DNA of 64,000 nt from Protula sp. h YS-2021 (GCA_949752745.1 OX457034.1:3857646-3921645), one strand, 5' to 3'; shown: positions 46,876 to 60,129, numbered from the stretch's first letter. Program-made: numbers and translations. Notes: a model not told the origin generated them from the sequence alone.

Positions 46876-49800
46876 ATGGACTGTAACTCAAATGAACCAA
46901 GAGAAAACTACTCTTATGAATCGAACTGTGCAGATATACCGAAATGCAGTATTACCTCACAAGATCAACATAGTGATGAACCAAGTATTCAATACAGTAT
47001 TGACATTCTTAATGATCATAACTACTTTGTTCCAAAAACTTTTAAATTTGCGAGCCTGAATGTTTGTGGTTTGAAATCAAAAATTTTGTCGGATGAATTT
47101 GCTGATATGTTAATGAACTATGACATTATATGTTTTAATGAAACTAAGCTCGATAACTTTGATAACATCTCTTTAATTAATCATACTTTGATAGTAAATA
47201 ATAGGCAAGTTTTTAAACATAAAAGCGGTGGCATAGCATTTGCAATTAAGAACCCAATTTTCAATCACGTAAAAGTTTTATATAAAAGTGACACAGCTCT
47301 TGTAATAGACATAAATGAGCAGTGCTACGGAGTTCCAATTATTATGATAGGTGTGTATATACCTCCGGAAGGATCTATTTACGCCAGTGACGGTGCTTTT
47401 CTTGAAATTGAACAAATTATTTTAGACCACCGAAACGGTAAAGAAATTTGCCTATTAGGCGATATGAACGCTAGATCTGGTCTGTTAAACGATTTCGTTG
47501 ATTCTAATTCTGTTATAGATGAAATAACAGGCCTAGAATCTGAGACCCGGAAGTTATCAGACTTTGGTTTTGATCTTACAAGATTTTCTCAAGATAAAGC
47601 TACTAATAATTATGGCTATAAACTGGCTAATCTCTGTAAAAGTCTCGATTTACTTATTGTTAATGGTAGGTTCGGAAATGATGCTGGTATTGGCAGATTC
47701 ACATGTAAAAATGCTAGTGTTGTCGATTATTGTATTATGTCCACGAAATTATTTGCTAATGTGCATTCCTTCAAGGTGTATGAATTTAATAACTTATTTT
47801 CTGACGTTCACAGTTTAATTGAATGTACTATAAAAAACTTCGACGGGAATTGTTACGCTTCTGATTCGAATGAAAATGTTTGTGTAAATGATGTTCGAAT
47901 AAAGGTGGTTAAGCCAAGGTGGAATGATGACATTAAAGCTAAATTTGAAGAGGCCATTCATTCGACTTCTCTGCTTGACAGAATCGAATCTGGGCCGACA
48001 TCAAAAGATGATGTGCAGTTACTATCAAACAGTCTAGTCGATATTCTTACAAAAGCGGGTATCAAAGCAGGTAGTATAAAGAATAACAACATGAGCAAAA
48101 AGCGTAGAAACCACCCGCATAAACCTTGGTACAATTCTGACTGTGAAATGAAGCGTCGTGAATTCTATAGAATTAAGAATAACATGCATGTATATACTAA
48201 AATTGATAAAAACAAAGCCAGTAAAGAGTATAGGAAGACCTTGAACAAAAACTACAAAATGTATTACCGTAATTTGAATAAAAAGCTAAGAGTCTTGAGA
48301 AGTAATAATACTAAGGAGTACTGGCAAATTCTTAATAAATCATACAACAGTGGTGGCAACACAGACAATGTAGTAATACAAGATTTTATTGAGCATTTCA
48401 AATCACTAGGCAACTCTGAAAGCGTGACTGATCCAACCACCTTTAATATTGACGATCATAATGTACCTCCTAATAATGTCCTTGATGCAAAATTTACTAT
48501 TGAGGAAATTCGAGCACTTGTAAATAAACTTAAAAGCCAGAAAACTCCGGGTTGCGATCTAATTCTGAACGAATTTTTAAAAAATTCTTTCGATGTACTA
48601 TGTGGTGTCATCACACGCTTATTCAATGTTGTCCTGGATAGTGGCTTTGTTCCCGAAGAATGGTCGCTTGGTTATATCATGCCAATCTACAAAAAGAAAG
48701 GTGATATCAGAAATCCAGACAACTATAGGGGCATAACATTGCTAAGTTGTGTTGGTAAATTATTTACAGCGGCCCTTAATGTCAGATTGACAAAATTTCT
48801 GAATGAATTTGGCATCCTTGGTGAGGAACAGGCTGGCTTCAGAGAAGGTTATGCCACTAATGATCATATTTTTGCACTTAATGTAATTGTACATTTGTAT
48901 ATCAGTAAAGGTCGAAAGCTATATTGTGCATTTGTTGATTATAAAAAAGCCTTCGATTCCGCTGATAGGGTTCTCTTATGGCAAAAACTACTATGTCAAG
49001 GAGTAAGTGGAAAATTTATTAAAATAGTATATAACTTGTATGACGCAGCCAAATCCAAGATCAAATTAAATGGGGTGATCTCAAAAGACTCCTTCTTATG
49101 TAACGTCGGTGTTAGGCAAGGCGAGAACCTATCTCCGGTCTTATTTGCACTCTTTCTAAATGACCTATCAAACTACATATCCCGCAAATATGACGGTTTA
49201 TGTCATCTTAGTAATTGTATTAATACCTTTCTCTCCGACGATACCATTGATGTATTTTTGAAATTATTTATTTTACTTTATGCTGATGATACCATTATAA
49301 TGGCGGAGTCACACAACCAGTTGCAAACCGCATTAAATTCTATGTATGATTTTTGTATTTTATGGAACCTTACGGTAAACCCAGCTAAAACCAAAGTGGT
49401 AGTGTTTAGCAGAGGCAAAAGTAGGATAAAGCCTGTATTTCATTTTAATAACATCAACCTAGAAGTTGTTGTTGACTTTATGTATTTAGGAGTTAAATTC
49501 AACTATAATGGAAGTTTCAAAAAACAGGAAATACATGCCAGCGAACAAGCTAGCAAAAGTATGTATAGTCTGTTATCTAAATGTCGTGCTCTGAATTTAG
49601 AAATTGACATTCAAATAGATTTATTTGACAAACTTGTACTTCCTGTTTTACTGTACGGTAGTGAAGTCTGGGGGCCTTGCGGTTGTGATATAACCAGTAG
49701 AATCCAGCTTAAATATTATAAACACATTTTAAAATTAAGAAAATCAACCCCAACTTGTATGGTACTGGGTGAAACTGGCAAACTTCCGATTGAAGACATT

Positions 49801-50466
49801 ATTAAAATTCGAGTCTTGAACTTCTGGTTCAAAATTATCACCAACGAAAACAGGTTTAAGATAGACGTAATCTTGTATAAATTGTTACTCAAACTTGATG
49901 AGTTAGACGGTGAAAATTGTGGATTGCCTTGGTTAAGTTTTGTTAAAAATACTCTAAACAGCTTGGGCATGTCTTTTCTGTGGTTAGAACAAGAAAGCTT
50001 GTCTAAATGTGACAAGTTCTGGTTCAAAAATGCAGTCAAACTGCGAATTACAGATCAGTTTCAATCTAACTGGGCAAGCAAAGTCGTTAATTCTGGCTCC
50101 AGTGTTGTATATAGGATGTTTAAAAATGTATTTACTCAAGAAAACTATCTTAGAATACTGCCAAATAATATGGCTATTAAAATGGCCAAATTCAGGGTTA
50201 GAAGTAATATGCTTCCTGTCTCGAAGGTTAAATATGAACCGATCGTTGATACTGACTGCAAGCTATGCTCTTCTAACGCTGTTTGTGATGAACTGCATCT
50301 GTTATTGGAATGTAATTTTTTAACAAATGAAAGGTTAAAATTTCTGGGCAAACGCACATTTAGACCCATCAATTGTGAAGTTTTTTCGGGTGTCATGAAT
50401 CCAAAATCTCCTAAAAAACTTTTCAATTTGTGTAGATTTATGTGTATGATTATGGCCTTATTCTGA
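46876..50466 (+). CDS. LINE ORF2: AP-endonuclease and reverse transcriptase
   Basis: 1196 residues from the first in-frame ATG at 46876. The frame is open back to the ORF1 stop. The AP-type endonuclease nicks target DNA (~residues 60-330: FASLNVCGLKSK, FNETKLDN, LLGDMNARSG, VDYCIMS, SDVHSLIE). The reverse transcriptase (~600-900) has IMPIYKKKGD, FVDYKKAFDSAD, GVRQGENLSPVLF and the catalytic YADD at 802-805. The C-terminus has a zinc-knuckle-like C-x2-C...H...C (CKLCSSNAVCDELHLLLEC). All catalytic motifs look intact. Clade assignment within the Jockey/CR1-like group needs a tree. Start choice is by the first ATG; readthrough of the ORF1 TAG is an alternative. Confidence 0.9.
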   Translation: MDCNSNEPRENYSYESNCADIPKCSITSQDQHSDEPSIQYSIDILNDHNYFVPKTFKFASLNVCGLKSKILSDEFADMLMNYDIICFNETKLDNFDNISLINHTLIVNNRQVFKHKSGGIAFAIKNPIFNHVKVLYKSDTALVIDINEQCYGVPIIMIGVYIPPEGSIYASDGAFLEIEQIILDHRNGKEICLLGDMNARSGLLNDFVDSNSVIDEITGLESETRKLSDFGFDLTRFSQDKATNNYGYKLANLCKSLDLLIVNGRFGNDAGIGRFTCKNASVVDYCIMSTKLFANVHSFKVYEFNNLFSDVHSLIECTIKNFDGNCYASDSNENVCVNDVRIKVVKPRWNDDIKAKFEEAIHSTSLLDRIESGPTSKDDVQLLSNSLVDILTKAGIKAGSIKNNNMSKKRRNHPHKPWYNSDCEMKRREFYRIKNNMHVYTKIDKNKASKEYRKTLNKNYKMYYRNLNKKLRVLRSNNTKEYWQILNKSYNSGGNTDNVVIQDFIEHFKSLGNSESVTDPTTFNIDDHNVPPNNVLDAKFTIEEIRALVNKLKSQKTPGCDLILNEFLKNSFDVLCGVITRLFNVVLDSGFVPEEWSLGYIMPIYKKKGDIRNPDNYRGITLLSCVGKLFTAALNVRLTKFLNEFGILGEEQAGFREGYATNDHIFALNVIVHLYISKGRKLYCAFVDYKKAFDSADRVLLWQKLLCQGVSGKFIKIVYNLYDAAKSKIKLNGVISKDSFLCNVGVRQGENLSPVLFALFLNDLSNYISRKYDGLCHLSNCINTFLSDDTIDVFLKLFILLYADDTIIMAESHNQLQTALNSMYDFCILWNLTVNPAKTKVVVFSRGKSRIKPVFHFNNINLEVVVDFMYLGVKFNYNGSFKKQEIHASEQASKSMYSLLSKCRALNLEIDIQIDLFDKLVLPVLLYGSEVWGPCGCDITSRIQLKYYKHILKLRKSTPTCMVLGETGKLPIEDIIKIRVLNFWFKIITNENRFKIDVILYKLLLKLDELDGENCGLPWLSFVKNTLNSLGMSFLWLEQESLSKCDKFWFKNAVKLRITDQFQSNWASKVVNSGSSVVYRMFKNVFTQENYLRILPNNMAIKMAKFRVRSNMLPVSKVKYEPIVDTDCKLCSSNAVCDELHLLLECNFLTNERLKFLGKRTFRPINCEVFSGVMNPKSPKKLFNLCRFMCMIMALF

Positions 50467-50629
50467 AACCAAATGTACCCTTAATTATCTCCATTTATAC
50501 ATAACTGCTATAGTGTTTGAAACTGTCTGCGAAATTTTGAGACAACATCTTGTACATACTATGTTATGTTCACCGTGTCCTTGCTTGACAAGGATTGTTG
50601 AAATAAAATCGTTGAATCGTTGAATCGTT

Positions 50630-53600
50630 GGCCGTATTCACGAACATCTAAGTTTATTTACTTAGATATTAAACTTAGATCTCAAGATTAAACTTACGTA
50701 AGTTTACTTACTTACATCATATTCACAGAAGTAAACTTACGTAAGCTTAGCAACTTACATTCTAAGTTCAATATTGCAAAATTTTCATAAATATAGTACG
50801 ACTAATTGTAATCGCATAAACGGGTTGTCAATGTAAATATCGGAGGCCGATGAAAACTGTTAGATGTTTCGGGACGGCAAAGATTCTTGTTGTATCCTAC
50901 TCCAAATTTTCGAGATTTTCAACCAAAAAATGAATAGTATATCTGGAAAATCTGTATCGAGTTAAGAGTTCATCATCACTGTAAACCTCAAACGGATTAC
51001 TCCTATCATGAAACACTTTTTTCCCTCCTGAAAACCCTTTCATATTCTCCTTTTAATCTCAATAAAATCATTGTTGCCAAGGTAAACAAAACACTCCGGC
51101 TATTTAAATACAGCGTTGGATTGAACTTAGAAATCTAAGTGTGATCCGAAGTAAACTTAGAATTTTGAACTTATACTTGAGTGTCAGTTTAAACTTACAT
51201 TTTGTGAATACCGCTAAGTTTAAGCAACGGGAATCTAAGTTTACTCTTACATTTTTGCACTTAGATTACCTCTAAGTTTAAACTTACACTTTCGTGAATA
51301 CGGCCACTGGTTCCAGTTAACTCTGAAAAGAACAGTGGCCGCATTCACGAACATCTAAGTTTATTTACTTAGATATTAAACTTAGATCTCAAGATTAAAC
51401 TTACGTTAGTTAACTTACTTGCATCATATTCACAGAAGTAAACTTACGTAAGTTTAGCAACTTACATTCTAAGTGCAATATTCCAAAATTTTCATAAATA
51501 TAGTACGACTAATTGTAATCGCATAAACGGGTTTTCAATCCGTGCGTTTACGTGGGCAATAACTGGTTCCAGAACCGCATAACTGGTCTAGAACTGCCGT
51601 TTATCTGGCCAACTGTAACCGGTTCTCGTGAAGAAAATCGTATCCGAGCCATACTTCGGGTACGCCCTTGACCTTTTTGAATAGACTATTAACAACATTT
51701 TAAAATTTTAAGTCAGTAACTTTCGCATAAAAAGCGGTAATATATGATAATTTGTATTGTAAAACGTGATAAATTGAACAAAAAGACAGGAAACTCTTAA
51801 AGAATGTGGTTTTATATTTGGCAGAAGCATCAATGTTTCGACTGCTGTTTTGATTGAAAGTCTTCAAAGATATATATTTTACTAATCAACGAGTGAAATG
51901 CTTTATACCAAAGTATTTTCAACTCAGTATTAGTAATTGTTTACGTATTTTAAATGATATCTGTGTATTCGTCTTTGTTTACAATTGATTTGCACTTAAA
52001 GTTTTTGGCATAACTAGATTCAGAACCACCCATTTATATGGAGGGCATAACTAGAACCAGAACTGCCACTGCGCATGTCATCGGTTCTGGTTCTAGTTAA
52101 GCTCCACGTAAACGCAAGGACTCTGTATCGAGTTAAGAGTTCATCGTCACTGTAAACCTCAAACGGATTACTCCTATCTCGAAACACTTTTCCCTCTTAA
52201 ACAAAGCACTCCGGCTATTTTAATATAGCGTTGGACTGAACTTAGAAATCTAAGTGTGATCCGAAATAAACTTAGAATTTTGAACTTATACTTGAGTGTA
52301 AGTTTAAACTTACATTTTGTGAATTCCGCTAAGTTTAAGCAACGGGAATCTAAGTTTACTCTTACATTTTCGCACTTAGATTGCCTCTAAGTTTAAACTT
52401 ACACTTTCGTGAATACGGCCACAGGTAGTTCTAGAACCAGTTATTAGACCGGTAAATAGTTATGCCCAAAAGAATACACGCTTTCCGTTATGTGTAAACA
52501 CGAGCAGATGGATATTTTAAAGACTGCGTTTTATTGGGCAAGGATAATGTTTCGAAAATGTTTCGAGACATTATCAAAAAAACCAAGAAACATTTTCTGA
52601 TTTTGGAAACATTCTTCACATTCAGATAATTTTTCCACAATCCCTTTCTGCGCACCTGTGGCCGTATTCACGAACATCTAAGTTTATTTACTTAGATATT
52701 AAACTTAGATCTCAAGATTAAACTTACGTAAGTTTACTTACTTACATCATATTCACAGAAGTAAACTTATGTAAGCTTAGCAACTTACATTCTAAGTTCA
52801 ATATTGCAAAATTTTCATAAATATAGTACGACTAATTGTAATCGCATAAACGGGTTGTCAATGTAAATAGCGGAGGCCGATGAAAACTGTTAGATGTTTC
52901 GGGACGGCAAAGATTCTTGTTGTATCCTACTCCAAATTTTCGAGATTTTCCACCAAAAAATGAATAGTATCTCTGGAAAATCTGTATCGAGTTAAGAGTT
53001 CATCATCACTGTAAACCTCAAACGGATTACTCCTATCTCGAAACACTTTTTTCCCTCCTGAAAACCCTTTCATATTCTCCTTTTAATCTCAATAAAATCA
53101 TTGTTGCCAAGGTAAACAAAACACTCCGGCTATTTAAATACAGCGTTGGATTGAACTTAGAAATCTAAGTGTGGTCCGAAGTAAACTTAGAATTTTGAAT
53201 TTATACTTGAGTGTCAGTTTAAACTTACATTTTGTGAATACCGCTAAGTTTAAGCAACGGGAATCTAAGTTTACTCTTACATTTTTGCACTTAGATTACC
53301 TCTAAGTTTAAACTTACACTTTCGTGAATACGGCCACTGGTTCCAGTTAACTCTGAAAAGAACAGTGGCCGCATTCACGAACATCTAAGTTTATTTACTT
53401 AGATATTAAACTTAGATCTCAAGATTAAACTTACGTTAGTTAACTTACTTACATCATATTCACAGAAGTAAACTTACGTAAGTTTAGCAACTTACATTCT
53501 AAGTGCAATATTGCAAAATTTTCATAAATATAGTACGACTAATTGTAATCGCATAAACGGGTTTTCAATCCGTGCGTTTACGTGGGCAATAACTGGTTCC

Positions 53601-56600
53601 AGAACCGCATAACTGGTCTAGAACTGCCGTTTATCTGGCCAACTGTAACCGGTTCTCGTGAAGAAAATCGTATCCGAGCCATACTTCGGGTACGCCCTTG
53701 ACCTTTTTGAATAGACTATTAACAACATTTTAAAATTTTAAGTCAGTAACTTTCGCATAAAAAGCGGCAATATATGATAATTTGTATTGTAAAACGTGAT
53801 AAATTGAACAAAAAGACAGGAAACTCTTAAAGAATGTGGTTTTATATTTGGCAGAAGCATCAATGTTTCGACTGCTGATTTGATTGAAAGTCTTCAAAGA
53901 AATATATTTTACTAATCAACGAGTGAAATGCTTTATACCAAAGTATTTTCAACTCAGTATTAGTAATTGTTTACGTATTTTAAATGATATCTGTGTATTC
54001 GTCTTTGTTTACAATTGATTTGCACTTAAAGTTTTTGGCATAACTAGATTCAGAACCACCCATTTATATGGAGGGCATAACTAGAACCAGAACTGCCACT
54101 GCGCATGTCATCGGTTCTGGTTCTAGTTAAGCTCCACGTAAACGCAAGGACTCTGTTTCGAGTTAAGAGTTCATCGTCACTGTAAACCTCAAACGGATTA
54201 CTCCTATCTCGAAACACTTTTCCCTCTTAAACAAAGCACTCCGGCTATTTTAATATAGCGTTGGACTGAAATTAGAAATCTAAGTGTGATCCGAAGTAAA
54301 CTTAGAATTTTGAACTTATACTTGAGTGTAAGTTTAAACTTACATTTTGTGAATACCGCTAAGTTTAAGCAACGGGAATCTAAGTTTACTCTTACATTTT
54401 CGCACTTAGATTGCCTCTAAGTTTAAACTTACACTTTCGTGAATACGGCCACAGGTAGTTCTAGAACCAGTTATTAGACCGGTAAATAGTTATGCCCAAA
54501 AGAATACACGCTTTCCGTTATGTGTGAACACGAGCAGATGGATATTTTAAAGACTGCGTTTTATTGGGCAAGGATAATGTTTCGAAAATGTTTCGAGACA
54601 TTATCAAAAAAACCAAGAAACATTTTCTGATTTTCGAAACATTCTTTACATTCAGATAATTTTTCCACAATCCCTTTCTGCGCACCTGTGGCCGTATTCA
54701 CGAACATCTAAGTTTATTTACTTAGATATTAAACTTAGATCTCAAGATTAAACTTACGTAAGTTTACTTACTTACATCATATTCACAGAAGTAAACTTAC
54801 GTAAGCTTAGCAACTTACATTCTAAGTTCAATATTGCAAAATTTTCATAAATATAGTACGACTAATTGTAATCGCATAAACGGGTTGTCAATGTAAATAT
54901 CGGAGGCCGATGAAAACTGTTAGATGTTTCGGGACGGCAAAGATTCTTGTTGTATCCTACTCCAAATTTTCGAGATTTTCCACCAAAAAATGAATAGTAT
55001 CTCTGGAAAATCTGTATCGAGTTAAGAGTTCATCATCACTGTAAACCTCAAACGGATTACTCCTATCTCGAAACACTTTTTTCCCTCCTGAAAACCCTTT
55101 CATATTCTCCTTTTAATCTCAATAAAATCATTGTTGCCAAGGTAAACAAAACACTCCGGCTATTTAAATACAGCGTTGGATTGAACTTAGAAATCTAAGT
55201 GTGGTCCGAAGTAAACTTAGAATTTTGAATTTATACTTGAGTGTCAGTTTAAACTTACATTTTGTGAATACCGCTAAGTTTAAGCAACGGGAATCTAAGT
55301 TTACTCTTACATTTTTGCACTTAGATTACCTCTAAGTTTAAACTTACACTTTCGTGAATACGGCCACTGGTTCCAGTTAACTCTGAAAAGAACAGTGGCC
55401 GCATTCACGAACATCTAAGTTTATTTACTTAGATATTAAACTTAGATCTCAAGATTAAACTTACGTTAGTTAACTTACTTACATCATATTCACAGAAGTA
55501 AACTTACGTAAGTTTAGCAACTTACATTCTAAGTGCAATATTGCAAAATTTTCATAAATATAGTACGACTAATTGTAATCGCATAAACGGGTTTTCAATC
55601 CGTGCGTTTACGTGGGCAATAACTGGTTCCAGAACCGCATAACTGGTCTAGAACTGCCGTTTATCTGGCCAACTGTAACCGGTTCTCGTGAAGAAAATCG
55701 TATCCGAGCCATACTTCGGGTACGCCCTTGACCTTTTTGAATAGACTATTAACAACATTTTAAAATTTTAAGTCAGTAACTTTCGCATAAAAAGCGGCAA
55801 TATATGATAATTTGTATTGTAAAACGTGATAAATTGAACAAAAAGACAGGAAACTCTTAAAGAATGTGGTTTTATATTTGGCAGAAGCATCAATGTTTCG
55901 ACTGCTGATTTGATTGAAAGTCTTCAAAGAAATATATTTTACTAATCAACGAGTGAAATGCTTTATACCAAAGTATTTTCAACTCAGTATTAGTAATTGT
56001 TTACGTATTTTAAATGATATCTGTGTATTCGTCTTTGTTTACAATTGATTTGCACTTAAAGTTTTTGGCATAACTAGATTCAGAACCACCCATTTATATG
56101 GAGGGCATAACTAGAACCAGAACTGCCACTGCGCATGTCATCGGTTCTGGTTCTAGTTAAGCTCCACGTAAACGCAAGGACTCTGTTTCGAGTTAAGAGT
56201 TCATCGTCACTGTAAACCTCAAACGGATTACTCCTATCTCGAAACACTTTTCCCTCTTAAACAAAGCACTCCGGCTATTTTAATATAGCGTTGGACTGAA
56301 CTTAGAAATCTAAGTGTGATCCGAGGTAAACTTAGAATTTTGAACTTATACTTGAGTGTAAGTTTAAACTTACATTTTGTGAATACCGCTAAGTTTAAGC
56401 AACGGGAATCTAAGTTTACTCTTACATTTTCGCACTTAGATTGCCTCTAAGTTTAAACTTACACTTTCGTGAATACGGCCACAGGTAGTTCTAGAACCAG
56501 TTATTAGACCGGTAAATAGTTATGCCCAAAAGAATACACGCTTTCCGTTATGTGTGAACACGAGCAGATGGATATTTTAAAGACTGCGTTTTATTGGGCA

Positions 56601-59426
56601 AGGATAATGTTTCGAAAATGTTTCGAGACATTATCAAAAAAACCAAGAAACATTTTCTGATTTTCGAAACATTCTTCACATTAAGATAATTTTTCCACAA
56701 TCCCTTTCTGCGCACCTGTGGCGGTATTCACGAACATCTAAGTTTATTTACTTAGATATTAAACTTAGATCTCAAGATTAAACTTACGTAAGTTTACTTA
56801 CTTACATCATATTCACAGAAGTAAACTTATGTAAGCTTAGCAACTTACATTCTAAGTTCAATATTGCAAAATTTTCATAAATATAGTACGACTAATTGTA
56901 ATCGCATAAACGGGTTGTCAATGTAAATAGCGGAGGCCGATGAAAACTGTTAGATGTTTCGGGACGGCAAAGATTCTTGTTGTATCCTACTCCAAATTTT
57001 CGAGATTTTCCACCAAAAAATGAATAGTATCTCTGGAAAATCTGTATCGAGTTAAGAGTTCATCATCACTGTAAACCTCAAACGGATTACTCCTATCTCG
57101 AAACACTTTTTTCCCTCCTGAAAACCCTTTCATATTCTCCTTTTAATCTCAATAAAATCATTGTTGCCAAGGTAAACAAAACACTCCGGCTATTTAAATA
57201 CAGCGTTGGATTGAACTTAGAAATCTAAGTGTGGTCCGAAGTAAACTTAGAATTTTGAATTTATACTTGAGTGTCAGTTTAAACTTACAGTTTGTGAATA
57301 CCGCTAAGTTTAAGCAACGGGAATCTAAGTTTACTCTTACATTTTTGCACTTAGATTACCTCTAAGTTTAAACTTACACTTTCGTGAATACGGCCACTGG
57401 TTCCAGTTAACTCTGAAAAGAACAGTGGCCGCATTCACGAACATCTAAGTTTATTTACTTAGATATTAAACTTAGATCTCAAGATTAAACTTACGTTAGT
57501 TAACTTACTTACATCATATTCACAGAATTAAACTTACGTAAGTTTAGCAACTTACATTCTAAGTGCAATATTGCAAAATTTTCATAAATATAGTACGACT
57601 AATTGTAATCGCATAAACGGGTTTTCAATCCGTGCGTTTACGTGGGCAATAACTGGTTCCAGAACCGCATAACTGGTCTAGAACTGCCGTTTATCTGGCC
57701 AACTGTAACCGGTTCTCGTGAAGAAAATCGTATCCGAGCCATACTTCGGGTACGCCCTTGACCTTTTTGAATAGACTATTAACAACATTTTAAAATTTTA
57801 AGTCAGTAACTTTCGCATAAAAAGTGGTAATATATGATAATTTGTATTGTAAAAACGTGATAAATTGAACAAAAAGACAGGAAACTCTTAAAGAATGTGG
57901 TTTTATATTTGGTAGAAGCATCAATGTTTCGACTGCTGTTTTGATTGAAAGTCTTCAAAGAAATATATTTTACTAATCAACGAGTGAAATGCTTTATACC
58001 AAAGTATTTTCAACTCAGTATTAGTAATTGTTTACGTATTTTAAATGATATCTGTGTATTCGTCTTTGTTTACAATTGATTTGCACTTAAAGTTTTTGGC
58101 ATAACTAGATTCAGAACCACCCATTTATATGGAGGGCATAACTAGAACCAGAACTGCCACTGCGCATGTCATCGGTTCTGGTTCTAGTTAAGCTCCACGT
58201 AAACGCAAGGACTCTGTATCGAGTTAAGAGTTCATCGTCACTGTAAACCTCAAACGGATTACTCCTATCTCGAAACACTTTTCCCCTCTTAAACAAAGCA
58301 CTCCGGCTATTTTATATAGCGTTGGACTGAACTTAGAAATCTAAGTGTGATCCGAAGTAAACTTAGAATTTTGAACTTATACTTGAGTGTAAGTTCAAAC
58401 TTATATTTTGTGAATTCCGCTAAGTTTAAGCAACGGGAATCTAAGTTTACTCTTACATTTTCGCACTTAGATTGCCTCTAAGTTTAAACTTACACTTTCG
58501 TGAATACGGCCACAGGTAGTTCTAGAACCAGTTATTAGACCGGTAAATAGTTATGCCCAAAAGAATACACGCTTTCCGTTATGTGTGAACATGAGCAGAT
58601 GGATATTTTAAAGACTGCGTTTTATTGGGCAAGGATAATGTTTCGAAAATGTTTCGAGACATTATCAAAAAAACCAGGAAACATTTTCTGATTTTCGAAA
58701 CATTCTTTACATTCAGATAATTTTTCCACAATCCCTTTCTGCGCACCTGTGGCGGTATTCACGAACATCTAAGTTTATTTACTTAGATATTAAACTTAGA
58801 TCTCAAGATTAAACTTACGTAAGTTTACTTACTTACATCATATTCACAGAAGTAAACTTACGTAAGCTTAGCAACTTACATTCTAAGTTCAATATTGCAA
58901 AATTTTCATAAATATAGTACGACTAATTGTAATCGCATAAACGGGTTGTCAATGTAAATAGCGGAGGCCGATGAAAACTGTTAGATGTTTCGGGACGGCA
59001 AAGATTCTTGTTGTATCCTACTCCAAATTTTCGAGATTTTCCACCAAAAAATGAATAGTATCTCTGGAAAATCTGTATCGAGTTAAGAGTTCATCATCAC
59101 TGTAAACCTCAAACGGATTACTCCTATCTCGAAACACTTTTTTCCCTCCTGAAAACCCTTTCATATTCTCCTTTTAATCTCAATAAAATCATTGTTGCCA
59201 AGGTAAACAAAACACTCCGGCTATTTAAATACAGCGTTGGATTGAACTTAGAAATCTAAGTGTGGTCCGAAGTAAACTTAGAATTTTGAACTTATACTTG
59301 AGTGTAAGTTTAAACTTACATTTTGTGAATACCGCTAAGTTTAAGCAACGGGAATCTAAGTTTACTCTTACATTTTTGCACTTAGATTACCTCTAAGTTT
59401 AAACTTACACTTTCGTGAATACGGCC
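50630..59426. repeat. Satellite of a 2030-bp composite transposon unit, 4.3 copies
   Basis: cgaacatcta of the left end recurs at 50641, 52671, 54701, 56731 and 58762: spacing 2030, 2030, 2030, 2031. Each unit is element A (676 bp, ends GGCCGTATTCACGAA and its inverse, subterminal taagttta/aaactta motifs), a 31-bp link, element B (an A relative with a different element inserted, 1084 bp) and a ~240-bp spacer. The array ends with a lone A at 58751-59426. Copies differ at few positions, so amplification is recent. No coding region. The first copy starts exactly at the end of the LINE tail. Confidence 0.9.
51539..52120. mobile_element. MITE nested in element B (repeated in every satellite unit)
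   Basis: TCCGTGCGTTTACGTGG at the left and CCACGTAAACGCAAGGA at the right are inverse with one mismatch. Subterminal aactggttccagaacc and ggttctggttctagtt repeat the pattern. Compared with element A, the insertion replaced about 150 bp of its host. Further copies lie 2030 bp apart at about 53569, 55599 and 57629. Confidence 0.75.
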
Positions 59427-60129
59427 ACTGGTCATGATGGCTGCCAAAAAAGTGTTGGTATCTTTTGAAATAAACTTTTCATGTTGGCATAATACTTTTC
59501 ATAAAAGTCTTTGCATGAATAGCAGTATCAAATTCAAAGTTAATAGCATAGTGAAACGGAATATAAACAAATATAATTATACCGTGTTTTTGTGAATTAG
59601 TTTTGAATTATCGCCTATCCAGTGTCCTGTCCGTCTTTTATGATGTCCATACGTCTATACCCAGAAATACCTGGATGAAATCGTGTTGCATATGCAACTC
59701 CGAAGTGCCTGCATTCTATTCATATATGCTTTAAGAGGTATTCCTGGCATCTCTCGTGTATTCCAGAAATGAGCTGTATGAGTTGCAGTGGCCGGATAAA
59801 TACAGTCTTGTGTTGCCCTTATCTGAGGCAGTGGCAACATCAGTTAGAAATGGTTTACACCTAGTTAAAGATTCATTGTTTGATCACCAACTCTTTGCTT
59901 TGCACTGTTATGTAGTGAAGACAGTTAAGAATACCTTATTGTTGCGTTGCAGCTCCCCTGCCTTTATTCTTTATTTTTGTTTGGAAATTGGACACAACAA
60001 AATTTGCTTTAAATTAATTAAAAGAAAATGCAAACTACGATGCATCAGTGCTATATTGTAATTTGTGATGGGTAAAAAATGTAAGGAAGACTTAATAAAT
60101 AATTAAAGCCATTAAGGTTTGATGGTGAA
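59427..60129. other. No recognisable gene
   Basis: Unique-looking sequence between the satellite and the Harbinger relic. The frame at 59756-60061 contains LQWPDKYSLVLPLSEAVATSV, which I do not recognise. It could be an upstream exon, but no splice link was found. Confidence 0.35.

Larger units (their letters stand above)
45622..50629 (+). mobile_element. Apparently full-length LINE retrotransposon
   Basis: Contains intact ORF1 and ORF2, a 3' UTR with aataaa at ~50602 and a microsatellite-like tail (tcgttgaa repeated) at 50608-50629, as in CR1/L2/Jockey-type LINEs. The 5' edge is uncertain. GGCCG occurs just before 45622 and again directly after the tail, a possible short duplication. The 15-nt tgttgtctcaaaatt (45643-45657) in the 5' UTR is the reverse complement of 50533-50547 in the 3' UTR. 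Intact frames suggest recent insertion. Confidence 0.85.

Noticed and set aside
50145..50426. Minus-strand frames inside the LINE
   Set aside because: Antisense shadows of ORF2, which has all expected motifs.
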